A stretch of DNA of 64,000 bases from JBAQMG01 sp049302575 (GTDB lineage Bacteria > Bacillota > Desulfitobacteriia > Desulfitobacteriales > Desulfitobacteriaceae), in the NCBI GenBank assembly GCA_049302575.1, contig JBAQMG010000004.1:1-64000 (forward strand), in the 5' to 3' direction. This document shows, piece by piece, positions 9,911-18,719 of this stretch (positions are counted from its first letter, which is position 1; each line of letters starts with the position of its first letter). The notes under the pieces were generated by a model. It saw only the letters and a list, made by a program, of their open reading frames with translations. It was not told the origin of the DNA and did no database searches. The translations under genes were made by a program, and so were the position numbers.

Positions 9911-11230
9911 TTGAAAAAAAGTAATGCCCTTTTGGGCGTGGCAGTTGCTTTAATATTTATTAGTTTAGTTGCTTGGGGATACCAAGTGTACAACGGACTT
10001 ATCGTGACAAATATGCGAAATCCCTTTAGTTGGGGCTTATATATTGCGACCTTTGCCTTTTTTGTGGGGGTTGCTGCAGGAGGGTTGATCGTTTCCTCTT
10101 CTGTCTATCTCTTCAATATTAAAGAACTCAAGCCCTTTACCCGCATTGCTTCCCTTTCTGCTTTCGCCAGTATATTAGGTGCAGGGGCCATGATTTTCCC
10201 CGATATGGGTCGGGTGGAGCGGGTATGGAAGATTTTTGTACATCCTAATTTTAGATCTCCGTTGGTTTGGGATGTCATCGTCATCACCGTTTATCTTGTC
10301 ATCACTTTCTTAAGCGTCTATTTCCAGCTTTTGCCTGATTGGAAAAAGGAAGGACGCGGTTTCTTCAATGGGTGGACAAAAGTTCGATCACTGGAAGACG
10401 TAGACGCTCTATCAAAAAAATGGTCCAAACGCGTCGCGCTTGTAGGATTACCTGTTGCCATCTTGATTCACACGGTGACAGCGCTGATCTTTGCCACACA
10501 AGTTTCTCGCGGGTGGTGGAACACGGCTGTGTTGCCTCCAGACTTCGTTTCTGTGGCGGTTGCCTCCGGAACCGCCTTAGTCCTCGTGATTTCTCTTATC
10601 GCAGTCGGAAAAGAACAGTTTGAAGAGTATCGGGGAGCGTTCCAAACGATGGCCTTGATTGTTGCCGGCGCCTTGGTTGTGCACTTTTTCTTCGTTTCAA
10701 TTGATCTTACTATCCATGGGTGGTCGGGGAAACCCGAAGCACTAGAAACCCTTTCCCTTGTTTTCGGTCGTTACGGATTTCTCTATGCGACAGAACTCCT
10801 TCTCCCAGCCTTCACGATGATTTTCTTTTTCACAGAGAAGGGGAAAAGCAGTTACAAGGCTCTGATTATTGGAAGTGTACTCCTCTTTATCGGGGTTTTT
10901 GCCCACCGCATGATGCTGATGTTTCCTGCCTTTAATGCCATCCCGCTGACCATATCTATTCCAGGGGCGGGGATAGAAAGTTGGGCATACCCTGTGGCCG
11001 TGGGTGAGCTTCGAGAAGGTATGCCGGTCTTTGTCAACTCATGGGACTACGCGCCGACGTTGGTGGAGTACGCTGTTGCCCTCTTACCCTTCGGCTTGGT
11101 GCTCTTTGTTGTGACTGGAGCCTTGAGGATGTATGATTTTCTGCCGCAAAAGCGTGTAATGAGTAAACACTCGTTAAGTTCAAACAGGCCGCTCCCAGCT
11201 TCCGTAACTTCTAAGAAAAGCCATAATTAG
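9911..11230 (+). CDS. NrfD/PsrC-type membrane subunit
   Basis: This 439-residue integral membrane protein with about ten hydrophobic segments exchanges electrons with the quinone pool and anchors the complex. The PF..WGLYIATFAFFVGVAAGGL opening is typical of NrfD family quinol-binding subunits. TTG 9911 is chosen because AGGAGGTAGG lies just upstream and the next ATG would remove the first membrane helix. The gene follows the ferredoxin subunit by 13 bases. The last 25 residues are polar and likely cytoplasmic. Direction of electron flow (reductase or oxidase) cannot be read from sequence. Confidence 0.9.
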   Translation: MKKSNALLGVAVALIFISLVAWGYQVYNGLIVTNMRNPFSWGLYIATFAFFVGVAAGGLIVSSSVYLFNIKELKPFTRIASLSAFASILGAGAMIFPDMGRVERVWKIFVHPNFRSPLVWDVIVITVYLVITFLSVYFQLLPDWKKEGRGFFNGWTKVRSLEDVDALSKKWSKRVALVGLPVAILIHTVTALIFATQVSRGWWNTAVLPPDFVSVAVASGTALVLVISLIAVGKEQFEEYRGAFQTMALIVAGALVVHFFFVSIDLTIHGWSGKPEALETLSLVFGRYGFLYATELLLPAFTMIFFFTEKGKSSYKALIIGSVLLFIGVFAHRMMLMFPAFNAIPLTISIPGAGIESWAYPVAVGELREGMPVFVNSWDYAPTLVEYAVALLPFGLVLFVVTGALRMYDFLPQKRVMSKHSLSSNRPLPASVTSKKSHN

Positions 11231-11294
11231 ATATAATTTGAGCTTGAGGAATATCGATCTCGTGGTAAAGTTAGTTTAGCGGAGGTGAGTTTAA

Positions 11295-11477
11295 ATGCTA
11301 ACGTCGTTTGGCTTTTTGAATCCGACTGAATTGATTATTATTCTTGTGATTGCCTTAATAATATTTGGGCCTGGTAAGTTGCCCGAATTGGGCAAGTCCT
11401 TAGGCAAAGGAATTAACGAGTTTAAGGCAGCTACTAATCTGGAGCCGGATAAAAAGGAAGAACCTAAAAATAATTAA
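11295..11477 (+). CDS. tatA: TatA/TatE-type twin-arginine translocase component
   Basis: This 60-residue protein has one N-terminal membrane helix ([12 protein letters not shown]), the [21 protein letters not shown] hinge and amphipathic helix of TatA, and a charged tail ([11 protein letters not shown]). It forms the pore-like component of the Tat system that exports folded proteins. A GGAGGTG ribosome site precedes the ATG. Its place directly after the molybdoenzyme genes, whose catalytic subunit has a Tat signal, suggests a dedicated copy; no tatC is seen nearby. Confidence 0.95.
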   Translation: MLTSFGFLNPTELIIILVIALIIFGPGKLPELGKSLGKGINEFKAATNLEPDKKEEPKNN

Positions 11478-11512
11478 ATACTCAATACTCAATACTCAAT
11501 ACTCAATACTCA
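11478..11512. repeat. Five tandem copies of ATACTCA
   Basis: Directly after the tatA stop the 7-base unit ATACTCA occurs five times in a row without change. Function is unknown; slipped-strand expansion is the simplest explanation. It opens the 376-base gap between tatA and norC, which also holds a terminator (next entry) and then about 240 bases in which I see no gene. Confidence 0.9.
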
Positions 11513-11569
11513 AGTACACGATGAACACAGCAAACCACGGGTTCCCGGGTTTTATTAACTCATAAAAAA

Positions 11570-11610
11570 ACACCTTGGCTTACTTTCACACTAAGCCAAG
11601 GTGTATTTTA
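11570..11610 (+). terminator. Intrinsic terminator after tatA
   Basis: A 13-base perfect stem (ACACCTTGGCTTA paired with TAAGCCAAGGTGT) with an 8-base loop is followed by ATTTTA. It is preceded by a run of A, so it could work in both directions, and it ends the molybdoenzyme-tatA operon. Confidence 0.85.
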
Positions 11611-11853
11611 TGTCTTTCCCAGAATTAAGGCTGTTGCAGGTTTCAAATAAGTTTATTCATTCTCTTAGACAAAGGTCGATTTGGGGATAAATTGTTAATC
11701 GCAATTCTAAGAATGACTAAAAGATTAGTTTAGGCGTGTATAGCTCCTTAAAATCTTGGATTCATACTATTTTGGGATTGGGGGATAATTTAATATTAGG
11801 AGATTCGTTTGTTAGGTTAGTTTACGGGCACAAACTGTAAAGAAGGAATTAGT

Positions 11854-12249
11854 ATGAAGCTTGGAACGTTCGCTCTGATTAGTATTCTTTCCATGGGGGG
11901 ATTCATTTGGGCAAATTATAGTTCCATCCAGCTTTCCAGACCAATACCTGAGGAGGCTGTTCTTGGCAAAAGGGTATGGCAAACTCATCAATGTGTCAGT
12001 TGTCATACATTATTTGGCAATGGTGGGTATAACGGAGACGATCTAACTAACATTGTGAGCAAAAGGAGTTCAAAAGAACTATTGGATTTTATGACAAAGC
12101 CACCAGTAATGCGCCCCAATCATCAAAGACTTCACCCGGGCTTGAGTCTTCAAGAAACAAAAAACCTGATTAGTTATTTGGAAATTGTCCATAAAATACC
12201 TACTTTAGGTTGGCCACCAGAGCCCAACCGTCGAGAGGGAAATTTATGA
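11854..12249 (+). CDS. norC: NorC-like membrane cytochrome c subunit of nitric oxide reductase
   Basis: This 131-residue protein has an N-terminal membrane anchor and one haem site (CVSCH), followed by the short cytochrome c fold with a Met-containing distal region (PPVMRPNHQRL) typical of NorC. It passes electrons to the NorB subunit. An AAGGA ribosome site precedes the ATG. Its stop overlaps the norB start by four bases (ATGA), so the two are translationally coupled. No norD, norQ or norE is present next to the pair. Confidence 0.88.
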   Translation: MKLGTFALISILSMGGFIWANYSSIQLSRPIPEEAVLGKRVWQTHQCVSCHTLFGNGGYNGDDLTNIVSKRSSKELLDFMTKPPVMRPNHQRLHPGLSLQETKNLISYLEIVHKIPTLGWPPEPNRREGNL

Positions 12250-13697
12250 AGCTAAATCAAACTGTCTTAAGTATATTTATTCCCCACCGTAAAAAATCTT
12301 CATATAATGATCCGAATTCTGGCTCGAGGCAGAGGATGTTTCCCGTCCAACAGATTGCTGCTTGGTATTGTCTGGCTGCTGTACTAATTTTCAGTGTTCA
12401 AGGAATCGTAGCCTTGATTGGCGCTACAGAGCTAATCATCCCAGATTTGCCCTCCCCGATTCCTTTAGAGTATGGTAGAGCAATTCATTTAGGTATGGCA
12501 GTGCTTTGGCCGTTCCTCGGTTCAATGGGCATGGTCTATTATTTTATTGTAGAGGAACTAGGTAGGGATATATTTTCTCTTAAATTAGTCCGTTGGCAGT
12601 TTTGGATAATTCTAGTTTCAATTTTGTCAATCTTTGCCAGCTTGGCATTGCATGTCGGTAACGGCAGAGAATATCTAGATGGTTTACCGATCTTCTATTT
12701 AGGTATATGTCTAGGTTTGACCTTAGGATCGTATAACCTTATTAGAACCCTGTTGCAGTCTAGGACGGCTGAGATTGCTCCAGCAGCGGCTATTATGACT
12801 GCGGGAATAGTTGCACTGTTAGCTTCTCTCTTACCCAATACTCTAAGTTTCCCTAATCCTGTGGCCGATGAAGCTGCGAAATTTTGGGTCGTTCACCTTT
12901 GGGAAGAAATGGCCTTTGAATTGACTACGACCGGATTTATCGCTTCCTTCTTCAAAACAACCGGTTTAGCAGGGAAACAGCAAATAGAACGCTGGCTTTA
13001 TCTAGAGGTAACGTTCTCCGTTGTTGCCGGGTTTTTCGGGACCGCTCATCACTATTATTGGATAGGGTTCCCGGCTTACTGGTTGCTGATTGGCACTGTT
13101 TTTAGCCTGCTCGAGCTAATACCTGTGGGTATGTTGGTTCATATGGCTTACAAAGGTTTAAAGAACAAACTGCCGTTAAGCAAACGACAAAAAATTACTC
13201 TATGGTTAGTTTTAAGCAGCTTATTTTATCATGTAACGGGTGCCGCCCTATTAGGTTACATAATCTCGATTCCATGGGTTAATCTTTACATGCATGGCAC
13301 TTATTTAACTTCGGGCCATGCTCATTTGGCCTTATTTGGGGCTCTGGGATTTTTAGTCCTTGGAGGATGTTTCTTTATACTAAGTAAAAACTACGAGCCA
13401 ACTCCAAAGGAGTATAAGAAATTTGTTGTTTCAGTGCTATTTATAAATAGCGGCTTAATAATCATGAGTTTTTCATTGTTAATTGCAGGGTTCATTCAAA
13501 TTTATTTATGGCGATTTATAGGACAGGACTTTATGCAAGTTCAACCTTATTTAAAACTGTACTTAGTTTTAAGGGTCATTGGTGGAAGTGTCTTTACGAT
13601 GGGTGATTTTTTATTAACCTGGAGTATCTTTAAAATTTGGCGAAAAATTAAAAATAGGAGAAAAAAACTATCAAGCATTGGAGCAGTTCTTAAGTAA
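12246..13697 (+). CDS. norB: NorB-like catalytic subunit of nitric oxide reductase (haem-copper superfamily)
   Basis: This 483-residue protein with about twelve membrane helices reduces two NO to N2O. Visible features are the first low-spin haem His region (GRAIHLGMAVLW), the FeB-site His and Glu (HLWEEMAFEL, Glu at His+4 as in NorB HLWVE), the HH pair (GTAHHYYWIG) and the haem b3/b histidines (SGHAHLALFG). The Glu and absence of the Tyr-His pair of oxidases support an NO reductase. The fused N-terminal cytochrome domain of quinol NORs is missing, and NorC is separate, so it is a cNOR-like enzyme. ATG 12246 overlaps the norC stop; an earlier in-frame ATG at 12210 lies inside norC and is unlikely. 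Confidence 0.9.
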   Translation: MKLNQTVLSIFIPHRKKSSYNDPNSGSRQRMFPVQQIAAWYCLAAVLIFSVQGIVALIGATELIIPDLPSPIPLEYGRAIHLGMAVLWPFLGSMGMVYYFIVEELGRDIFSLKLVRWQFWIILVSILSIFASLALHVGNGREYLDGLPIFYLGICLGLTLGSYNLIRTLLQSRTAEIAPAAAIMTAGIVALLASLLPNTLSFPNPVADEAAKFWVVHLWEEMAFELTTTGFIASFFKTTGLAGKQQIERWLYLEVTFSVVAGFFGTAHHYYWIGFPAYWLLIGTVFSLLELIPVGMLVHMAYKGLKNKLPLSKRQKITLWLVLSSLFYHVTGAALLGYIISIPWVNLYMHGTYLTSGHAHLALFGALGFLVLGGCFFILSKNYEPTPKEYKKFVVSVLFINSGLIIMSFSLLIAGFIQIYLWRFIGQDFMQVQPYLKLYLVLRVIGGSVFTMGDFLLTWSIFKIWRKIKNRRKKLSSIGAVLK

Positions 13698-13791
13698 TAA
13701 AAAATGATCATAGTGGAAGGCTAAGATTGCGAAAAAGTTGTATAATATAGGCATTAACCCTAAATTAATTAGAAAGTTGGGTGGTTAAATC

Positions 13792-14379
13792 GTGAAATTT
13801 CAAGACAGCGTAACCTTTAAGAATTTGAGCAAGGCCTTTGCCGGTGAATCCCAGGCGCGTAACCGTTATACTTTCTTTGCTAGCGTTGCTAAGGATGAGG
13901 GCTATCAAAACATTCAATCAATATTCGAAGAGACAGCAAATCATGAAAAAGAGCATGCCAAAGTATTTTATAAGCTGATGATTAAGCATGCCAAAGGGGA
14001 AACTGACTTAATCCATGTAGACACCGACTATCCTTTGGTCTTACTTGATACCCAAACAAATTTGCGGGCTGCAGCGACTGGAGAGAGGGAAGAATGGACT
14101 GTTCTCTATTCAAACTTTGGGGATATTGCTGAAAAAGAGGGCTTTCCGGATATAGCCATCGCCTTCCGTAAAATCGCAGTAGTTGAAAAAAATCATGAAG
14201 AGCGCTATGTTAGGCTCGCAAATGCTCTAGAGAATGGTACCTTGTTTAAAAAGGAAAAGGCGACGAAGTGGAAATGCTCGAATTGCGGGTATGTGCATGA
14301 AGGGCCAGAAGCGCCTATGAATTGTCCAGCTTGTCAGCATCCGCAAGGTTATTTTGCAGAATTACCGGAAATCTATTAA
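13792..14379 (+). CDS. rbr: Rubrerythrin
   Basis: This 195-residue cytoplasmic protein detoxifies hydrogen peroxide in anaerobes. The N-terminal four-helix di-iron domain shows the ExxH motifs (ETANHEKEH, and EKNHEERY) and the [11 protein letters not shown] opening; the C-terminal rubredoxin-like domain has [10 protein letters not shown] and [11 protein letters not shown]. The start is GTG 13792 after a weak GGGTGG site. TATAAT at 13741-13746 may be a -10 element. A terminator follows. Together with hcp, nrfHA and norCB it forms a stress-defence neighbourhood. Confidence 0.95.
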   Translation: MKFQDSVTFKNLSKAFAGESQARNRYTFFASVAKDEGYQNIQSIFEETANHEKEHAKVFYKLMIKHAKGETDLIHVDTDYPLVLLDTQTNLRAAATGEREEWTVLYSNFGDIAEKEGFPDIAIAFRKIAVVEKNHEERYVRLANALENGTLFKKEKATKWKCSNCGYVHEGPEAPMNCPACQHPQGYFAELPEIY

Positions 14380-14400
14380 ATTTCCACTATGATCGAATCT

Positions 14401-14425
14401 AGCCGGCAATAGCTGGCTTTTTTTT
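14401..14425 (+). terminator. Intrinsic terminator after rubrerythrin
   Basis: AGCCGGC and GCTGGCT pair over seven bases (one G-U) with an AATA loop and are followed by eight T residues, a standard terminator 21 bases after the rubrerythrin stop. Confidence 0.88.
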
Positions 14426-14530
14426 GTGACTTGTACCTTCGAGAAGACAACTCTCTACAATTATTATATAATATACCCCATAAAGGTATATAAATTAAAT
14501 CAAAAAAGAGCTAAGAAGGAGTGAGTCTCA

Positions 14531-16189
14531 ATGGTTAAGAAGGTTTTGATTGTTGGCGGTGTTGCGGGTGGAGCGAGTGCTGCTGCAAGGCTTAGGCGTT
14601 TGGATGAGGCTGCAGAAATTATTATCTTCGAACGTGGTGAATATATCTCCTATGCCAACTGCGGATTACCTTATTATCTGAGTGATGTTATTGATCAGCG
14701 TGATAAGCTTATCGTTCAAACCCCTGAGGGATTGAAAACTCGTTTTAAGATTGATGTTCGCGTTAACAGTGAGGTTATGCGTGTTTTTCCGTTAGAGAAA
14801 GAAATTGAGGTGCAAGAAAGTAGTGGTCGAACGTATCGAGAATCTTATGACAAATTAGTACTGTCTACCGGATCGGCTCCAATTAAACCACCGATAAAGG
14901 GTCTCGACCAAGTTAGATCTTTTGTTGTTCGCAGTATTTCTGATATCGATAAAATCAAAGCATTTTTAGAACAACAAAAACCGCAAAAGGTCACCATAAT
15001 AGGTGGTGGTTTTATTGGGCTTGAGGTGGCTGAAAATCTCGTAGCACGCAATATCAAAACGACGATTGTGGAGATGGGCAATCAAGTTATGGCTCCTCTT
15101 GATTTTGAAATGGTCGTCAATGTACATAATCATCTTCGTTCTAATGGCGTAGACTTAATCTTAAACGATGGCGTAGCCTCTTTCGATACCAACGCTACTA
15201 AGTCAGAGGTTATCTTACAAAGTGGTCAGCGAATTAGCACGGATTTTGTTATTTTAGCCATTGGGGTAAAACCAGAGGTAAAATTGGCCAAGGAGGCAGG
15301 TTTAGAGATCGGGAAGCTTGGCGGGATAAAAGTTAATGAAAAACTTGAAACGTCCAACCCTAATATATACGCCCTCGGCGATGTAATTGAGGTAAAAAAT
15401 ATAGTCACTGGGCAAGCTGCGCTGATTCCTCTAGCGGGACCCGCCAATAAACAAGGTCGTATTGTGGCAGATGTTATCGCTGGTCGTCAGGCGAGTTATA
15501 AAGGGACCCAAGGAACAGCCATTGTTAAAATCTTTGAATTAGCGGTTGCCTCAACAGGTGCCAATGAAAAGACGCTGAAAACCCTTGGGATTCCTTATCA
15601 AGTTTCGTATACACATCCTGGGTCTAGTGCAGGTTATTATCCTGGTTCTACGACGATGTCAATCAAGTTGATTTTCGACCCTATTACGGGGAAAATCCTC
15701 GGAGCGCAAATCGTAGGGTCAAATGGTGTGGATAAGCGAATTGATGATATTGCAGCTGCTCTTGGGCGTGGGGACACAGTTTTTGATTTAACTGAACTTG
15801 AGTTGGCATATGCGCCTCCTTTTTCCTCAGCCAAAGATCCAGTGAATATAGCTGGCTACGTTGCCGCAAACATTGTTAGAGGAGATGTTGAGGTCATTCA
15901 TTGGGATCAAATTGGCGAACTTGATCCCCGAAAAACGGTTGTTATCGATGTTCGTTCTCCTAGTGAACATAAAGCAGGCCATATTCCCAACACAACAAAT
16001 ATCCCTGTCGACGAAATTAGAGCCCGCTTAGCTGAGTTTCCGCAAGATAAGGAGATTGTCGTCTATTGTCAGGTTGGTTTAAGGGGATATTTGGCATGTC
16101 GGATTTTACAGGGACATGGTTTTCATAAGGTAAGGAATTTAAGTGGAGGTTGGAAAACTTATTACCCAGCAATAACTGAAAAAACTTGA
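14531..16189 (+). CDS. CoA-disulfide reductase with C-terminal rhodanese domain
   Basis: This 552-residue flavoprotein of the pyridine nucleotide-disulfide family has a single active cysteine (SYANCGLPYY, near residue 43) as in CoA-disulfide reductase, two dinucleotide-binding motifs (GGVAGGASAAARLRR and GGGFIGLEVAENL) and a C-terminal rhodanese domain with active-site YCQVGLRGY. Such fusions reduce CoA disulfide, CoA-persulfide or polysulfide, so it likely handles sulfane sulfur. A GGAG-type site and ATG at 14531 set the start. It stands alone between a terminator and cysK, at the upstream edge of the sulfur-assimilation region. The precise substrate is inferred. Confidence 0.9.
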   Translation: MVKKVLIVGGVAGGASAAARLRRLDEAAEIIIFERGEYISYANCGLPYYLSDVIDQRDKLIVQTPEGLKTRFKIDVRVNSEVMRVFPLEKEIEVQESSGRTYRESYDKLVLSTGSAPIKPPIKGLDQVRSFVVRSISDIDKIKAFLEQQKPQKVTIIGGGFIGLEVAENLVARNIKTTIVEMGNQVMAPLDFEMVVNVHNHLRSNGVDLILNDGVASFDTNATKSEVILQSGQRISTDFVILAIGVKPEVKLAKEAGLEIGKLGGIKVNEKLETSNPNIYALGDVIEVKNIVTGQAALIPLAGPANKQGRIVADVIAGRQASYKGTQGTAIVKIFELAVASTGANEKTLKTLGIPYQVSYTHPGSSAGYYPGSTTMSIKLIFDPITGKILGAQIVGSNGVDKRIDDIAAALGRGDTVFDLTELELAYAPPFSSAKDPVNIAGYVAANIVRGDVEVIHWDQIGELDPRKTVVIDVRSPSEHKAGHIPNTTNIPVDEIRARLAEFPQDKEIVVYCQVGLRGYLACRILQGHGFHKVRNLSGGWKTYYPAITEKT

Positions 16190-16369
16190 TCGTTACTAAC
16201 GATGTTCTCGAATAAAAATAATATACGGCAATGGAAATGATCAATCACAAACAAATATTTTAAAAAAGCATTGAAATAATCTTCGGGATGTATTATTATC
16301 TGATTAACCACTAATTCAACTAAATCTTATAGGAATACTATGGTATTAAAATATCAGGAGGAATGCAAA

Positions 16370-17305
16370 ATGACAAAGATTGCTAAGAGTTTAATCGACC
16401 TAATTGGGAACACCCCTTTGTTGGAATTGTCGAATTACAATGCTCAAAACAGTTTAGACGCTAAGGTGATTGCTAAGTTGGAATACTTTAATCCAGCAGG
16501 AAGCGTTAAAGACAGAATTGGCTTTGCCATGATTAAGGATGGCGAGGATAAAGGGCTTATTAAAGAGGGTACCGTTATTATTGAGCCGACCAGTGGTAAT
16601 ACAGGAATAGCACTAGCCTTTGTGGCTGCAGCCAGAGGCTATAAATTAATTCTAACTATGCCTGATACGATGAGTATGGAAAGGCGAAATCTTCTAAAAG
16701 CACTTGGAGCTGAACTTGTCCTGACACCGGGTGCAGAGGGCATGAAAGGTGCTATCAAGAAGGCGGAAGAATTGGTAGAACAAACTCCAAATTCTTATCT
16801 TCCACAGCAATTTAAAAATCCTGCCAATTCTGAGATTCATCGGACGACTACTGCCGAAGAAATATGGAGAGATACCGACGGACAAATTGATATTTTCATC
16901 GCTGGTGTAGGTACAGGCGGAACAATTACAGGCGTTGGAGAAGTTTTAAAACAAAAAAATCCTAAAATTAAGATTATTGCGGTTGAACCTAACGATTCTC
17001 CAGTGTTGTCAGGAGGGAAACCTGGGCCGCATAAAATTCAAGGAATTGGCGCTGGCTTTATACCAGATGTCCTAAATACATCGGTTATTGATGAAATTGT
17101 TAAAGTGAAAAACGAAGATGCCTTTGCCACTGCAAGAGCTCTTTCCAAGAGTGAAGGCTTGCTAGTGGGAATTTCTTCGGGTGCAGCAACTTTTGCAGCT
17201 GCACAAGTTGCTAAGAGATCTGAAAACAAAGGTAAAACCATTGTTGTGTTATTGCCTGATACAGGGGAAAGATACCTTTCAACTGTGCTCTTCCAAGAAG
17301 GCTAA
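16370..17305 (+). CDS. cysK: Cysteine synthase (O-acetylserine sulfhydrylase)
   Basis: This 311-residue PLP enzyme makes cysteine from O-acetylserine and sulfide. The PLP-lysine motif [11 protein letters not shown], the substrate loop [12 protein letters not shown], and the [10 protein letters not shown] phosphate loop are all present. ATG 16370 is chosen because AGGAGG lies about 10 bases upstream; the in-frame ATG at 16340 has no such site. It precedes the transporter and HcyS-type operon, so sulfide from the same sulfate-reduction branch could feed both cysteine and homocysteine synthesis. CysK-type rather than CysM-type is a motif-level judgement. Confidence 0.93.
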   Translation: MTKIAKSLIDLIGNTPLLELSNYNAQNSLDAKVIAKLEYFNPAGSVKDRIGFAMIKDGEDKGLIKEGTVIIEPTSGNTGIALAFVAAARGYKLILTMPDTMSMERRNLLKALGAELVLTPGAEGMKGAIKKAEELVEQTPNSYLPQQFKNPANSEIHRTTTAEEIWRDTDGQIDIFIAGVGTGGTITGVGEVLKQKNPKIKIIAVEPNDSPVLSGGKPGPHKIQGIGAGFIPDVLNTSVIDEIVKVKNEDAFATARALSKSEGLLVGISSGAATFAAAQVAKRSENKGKTIVVLLPDTGERYLSTVLFQEG

Positions 17306-17429
17306 AATCGAGGTGCGAGGCACGACGCTCGAGGTTAGACCTTCAAGGACCGCAATCAGAGCGTCGAGTATCGAGTGTCGTATACCTTCGCATTTTGCAC
17401 ATTTGACCACCGGATAAGATTCCAGTGAA

Positions 17430-17458
17430 CTTCAGATGGAGTATAACTCCATCTGAAG
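17430..17458. terminator. Perfect 13-bp hairpin after cysK
   Basis: CTTCAGATGGAGT and ACTCCATCTGAAG pair perfectly around an ATA loop. There is no T run, so it may be a processing or attenuation hairpin rather than a terminator. A second hairpin with a better tail follows. Confidence 0.55.
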
Positions 17459-17480
17459 AAACAATTCCTTGAAACTTTCC

Positions 17481-17520
17481 TACCCTCATCTAAACCCTTT
17501 AACTTGGGTGAGGGTATTTA
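17481..17520 (+). terminator. Terminator upstream of the sulfonate transporter
   Basis: TACCCTCA (17481-17488) pairs with TGAGGGTA (17509-17516), with an inner CCC/GGG pair, followed by TTTAAATA. It lies between cysK and the substrate-binding protein, so it either ends the cysK transcript or acts as a leader hairpin for the operon. Confidence 0.6.
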
Positions 17521-17579
17521 AATAAACCTTAAACCCAGTAAAAAGATAGGAACTATATTAATTAAGAGGCGGTTTGAAA

Positions 17580-18656
17580 ATGAGGATGAAAAAAATAACA
17601 AGTTTCGTTATTACAGTATTGATTTTAATCGTACTTAGTAGTGTTTTAACGGCTTGCGCTTCTCAAAAGGAAAGTCCCAAAGCAACAGATAGTCCTAAAG
17701 CACCAGAAAGTAAAAATGTAACTGTGAGAGTGGGCTTTTTCCCAAATATTACACACGCGCAGGCGCTGATCGGGAAAGCAGAGGGTACATTCCAAAATTC
17801 AATTGGCGAAACCAATAAAATCGATTGGAAAATGTTCAATGCCGGTCCGGAGGAAATTACGGCTTTGTTTGCAGGAGCAGTGGATATCGGATACATAGGA
17901 CCAGGACCGGCAATCAATGGGTATGCCAAGTCGAAAGGCGATCTTCAGATCATAGCTGGGGCAACAGACGCCGGCGCGATCTTAGTGTCTAGAAAAGATT
18001 TGCCAATCAAGGATATCAAAGAATTAAGCGGTAAGAAAGTAGCTGTACCCCAGTTTGGAAATACGCAAGACTTATTACTTCGGAATCTGCTTCAACAAAA
18101 CGGGCTGAAAGATACCACTAAAGGTGGAACGGTAGAAATTGTTCCAGCTGCTAATCCAGATATTAAGGCGCTACTGGAGAAAGGTGATATTGCTGCGGCT
18201 TTGGTGCCGGAACCATGGGGTTCAACTTTACTCAAGGACTTAAAAGCCAATGTCGTATTGGATTATAATACGCTATGGCGTGAAGGAAAATATACGACTG
18301 CAGTCGTCGTTGTCAGAACCCAGTTTCTCAAGGAACATCCTGATCTGGTTGAAAAATTTCTTAAAACCCATGTGGAGTTAACCGATTACATCAACAATAA
18401 TAAAGATAAAGCGAAAGAAACGGTGAATGCTCAGATCACTGAATTAACTAAAAAGCCGTTATCAAAAGATATTCTGGATGCCGCTTTCAACCGTTTGACA
18501 GTCACAAATAACCCTGAAAAGGATGCTGTACTGGATTTTGTAACTCTCTCAGTCGAGACAGGTTTTCTGAAAGAAAAACCAGATACGTCAGATTTGTTTA
18601 ACCTAAGCATTCTGAATAAGATTCTCCAAGAAAAAGGACAGAGCGAAATAAAATAA
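17580..18656 (+). CDS. ABC transporter substrate-binding lipoprotein, SsuA/TauA type
   Basis: This lipoprotein has a lipobox (LTAC, Cys26) after a hydrophobic signal and then a periplasmic-binding fold of the NMT1/SsuA class: VRVGFFPNITHAQALIG, DIGYIGPGPAINGY, VAVPQFGNTQD and PEPWGSTLL. Members bind alkanesulfonates, taurine or related anions. ATG 17580 lies 7 bases after GAGGCGG. It begins an operon with an ATPase and permease and the sulfur genes downstream, so sulfonate or another sulfur anion is the likely ligand; nitrate/bicarbonate-type ligands cannot be ruled out by motif alone. Confidence 0.88.
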   Translation: MRMKKITSFVITVLILIVLSSVLTACASQKESPKATDSPKAPESKNVTVRVGFFPNITHAQALIGKAEGTFQNSIGETNKIDWKMFNAGPEEITALFAGAVDIGYIGPGPAINGYAKSKGDLQIIAGATDAGAILVSRKDLPIKDIKELSGKKVAVPQFGNTQDLLLRNLLQQNGLKDTTKGGTVEIVPAANPDIKALLEKGDIAAALVPEPWGSTLLKDLKANVVLDYNTLWREGKYTTAVVVVRTQFLKEHPDLVEKFLKTHVELTDYINNNKDKAKETVNAQITELTKKPLSKDILDAAFNRLTVTNNPEKDAVLDFVTLSVETGFLKEKPDTSDLFNLSILNKILQEKGQSEIK

Positions 18657-18719
18657 TCCGGTTTAAACCAACAGAATACTGGTATAATCGTTGATATTAA
18701 CAAAAGGGATGAGGTGATT

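Noticed and set aside
11478..11512. CRISPR array
   Set aside because: Units are 7 bases with no spacers; no cas genes are present.
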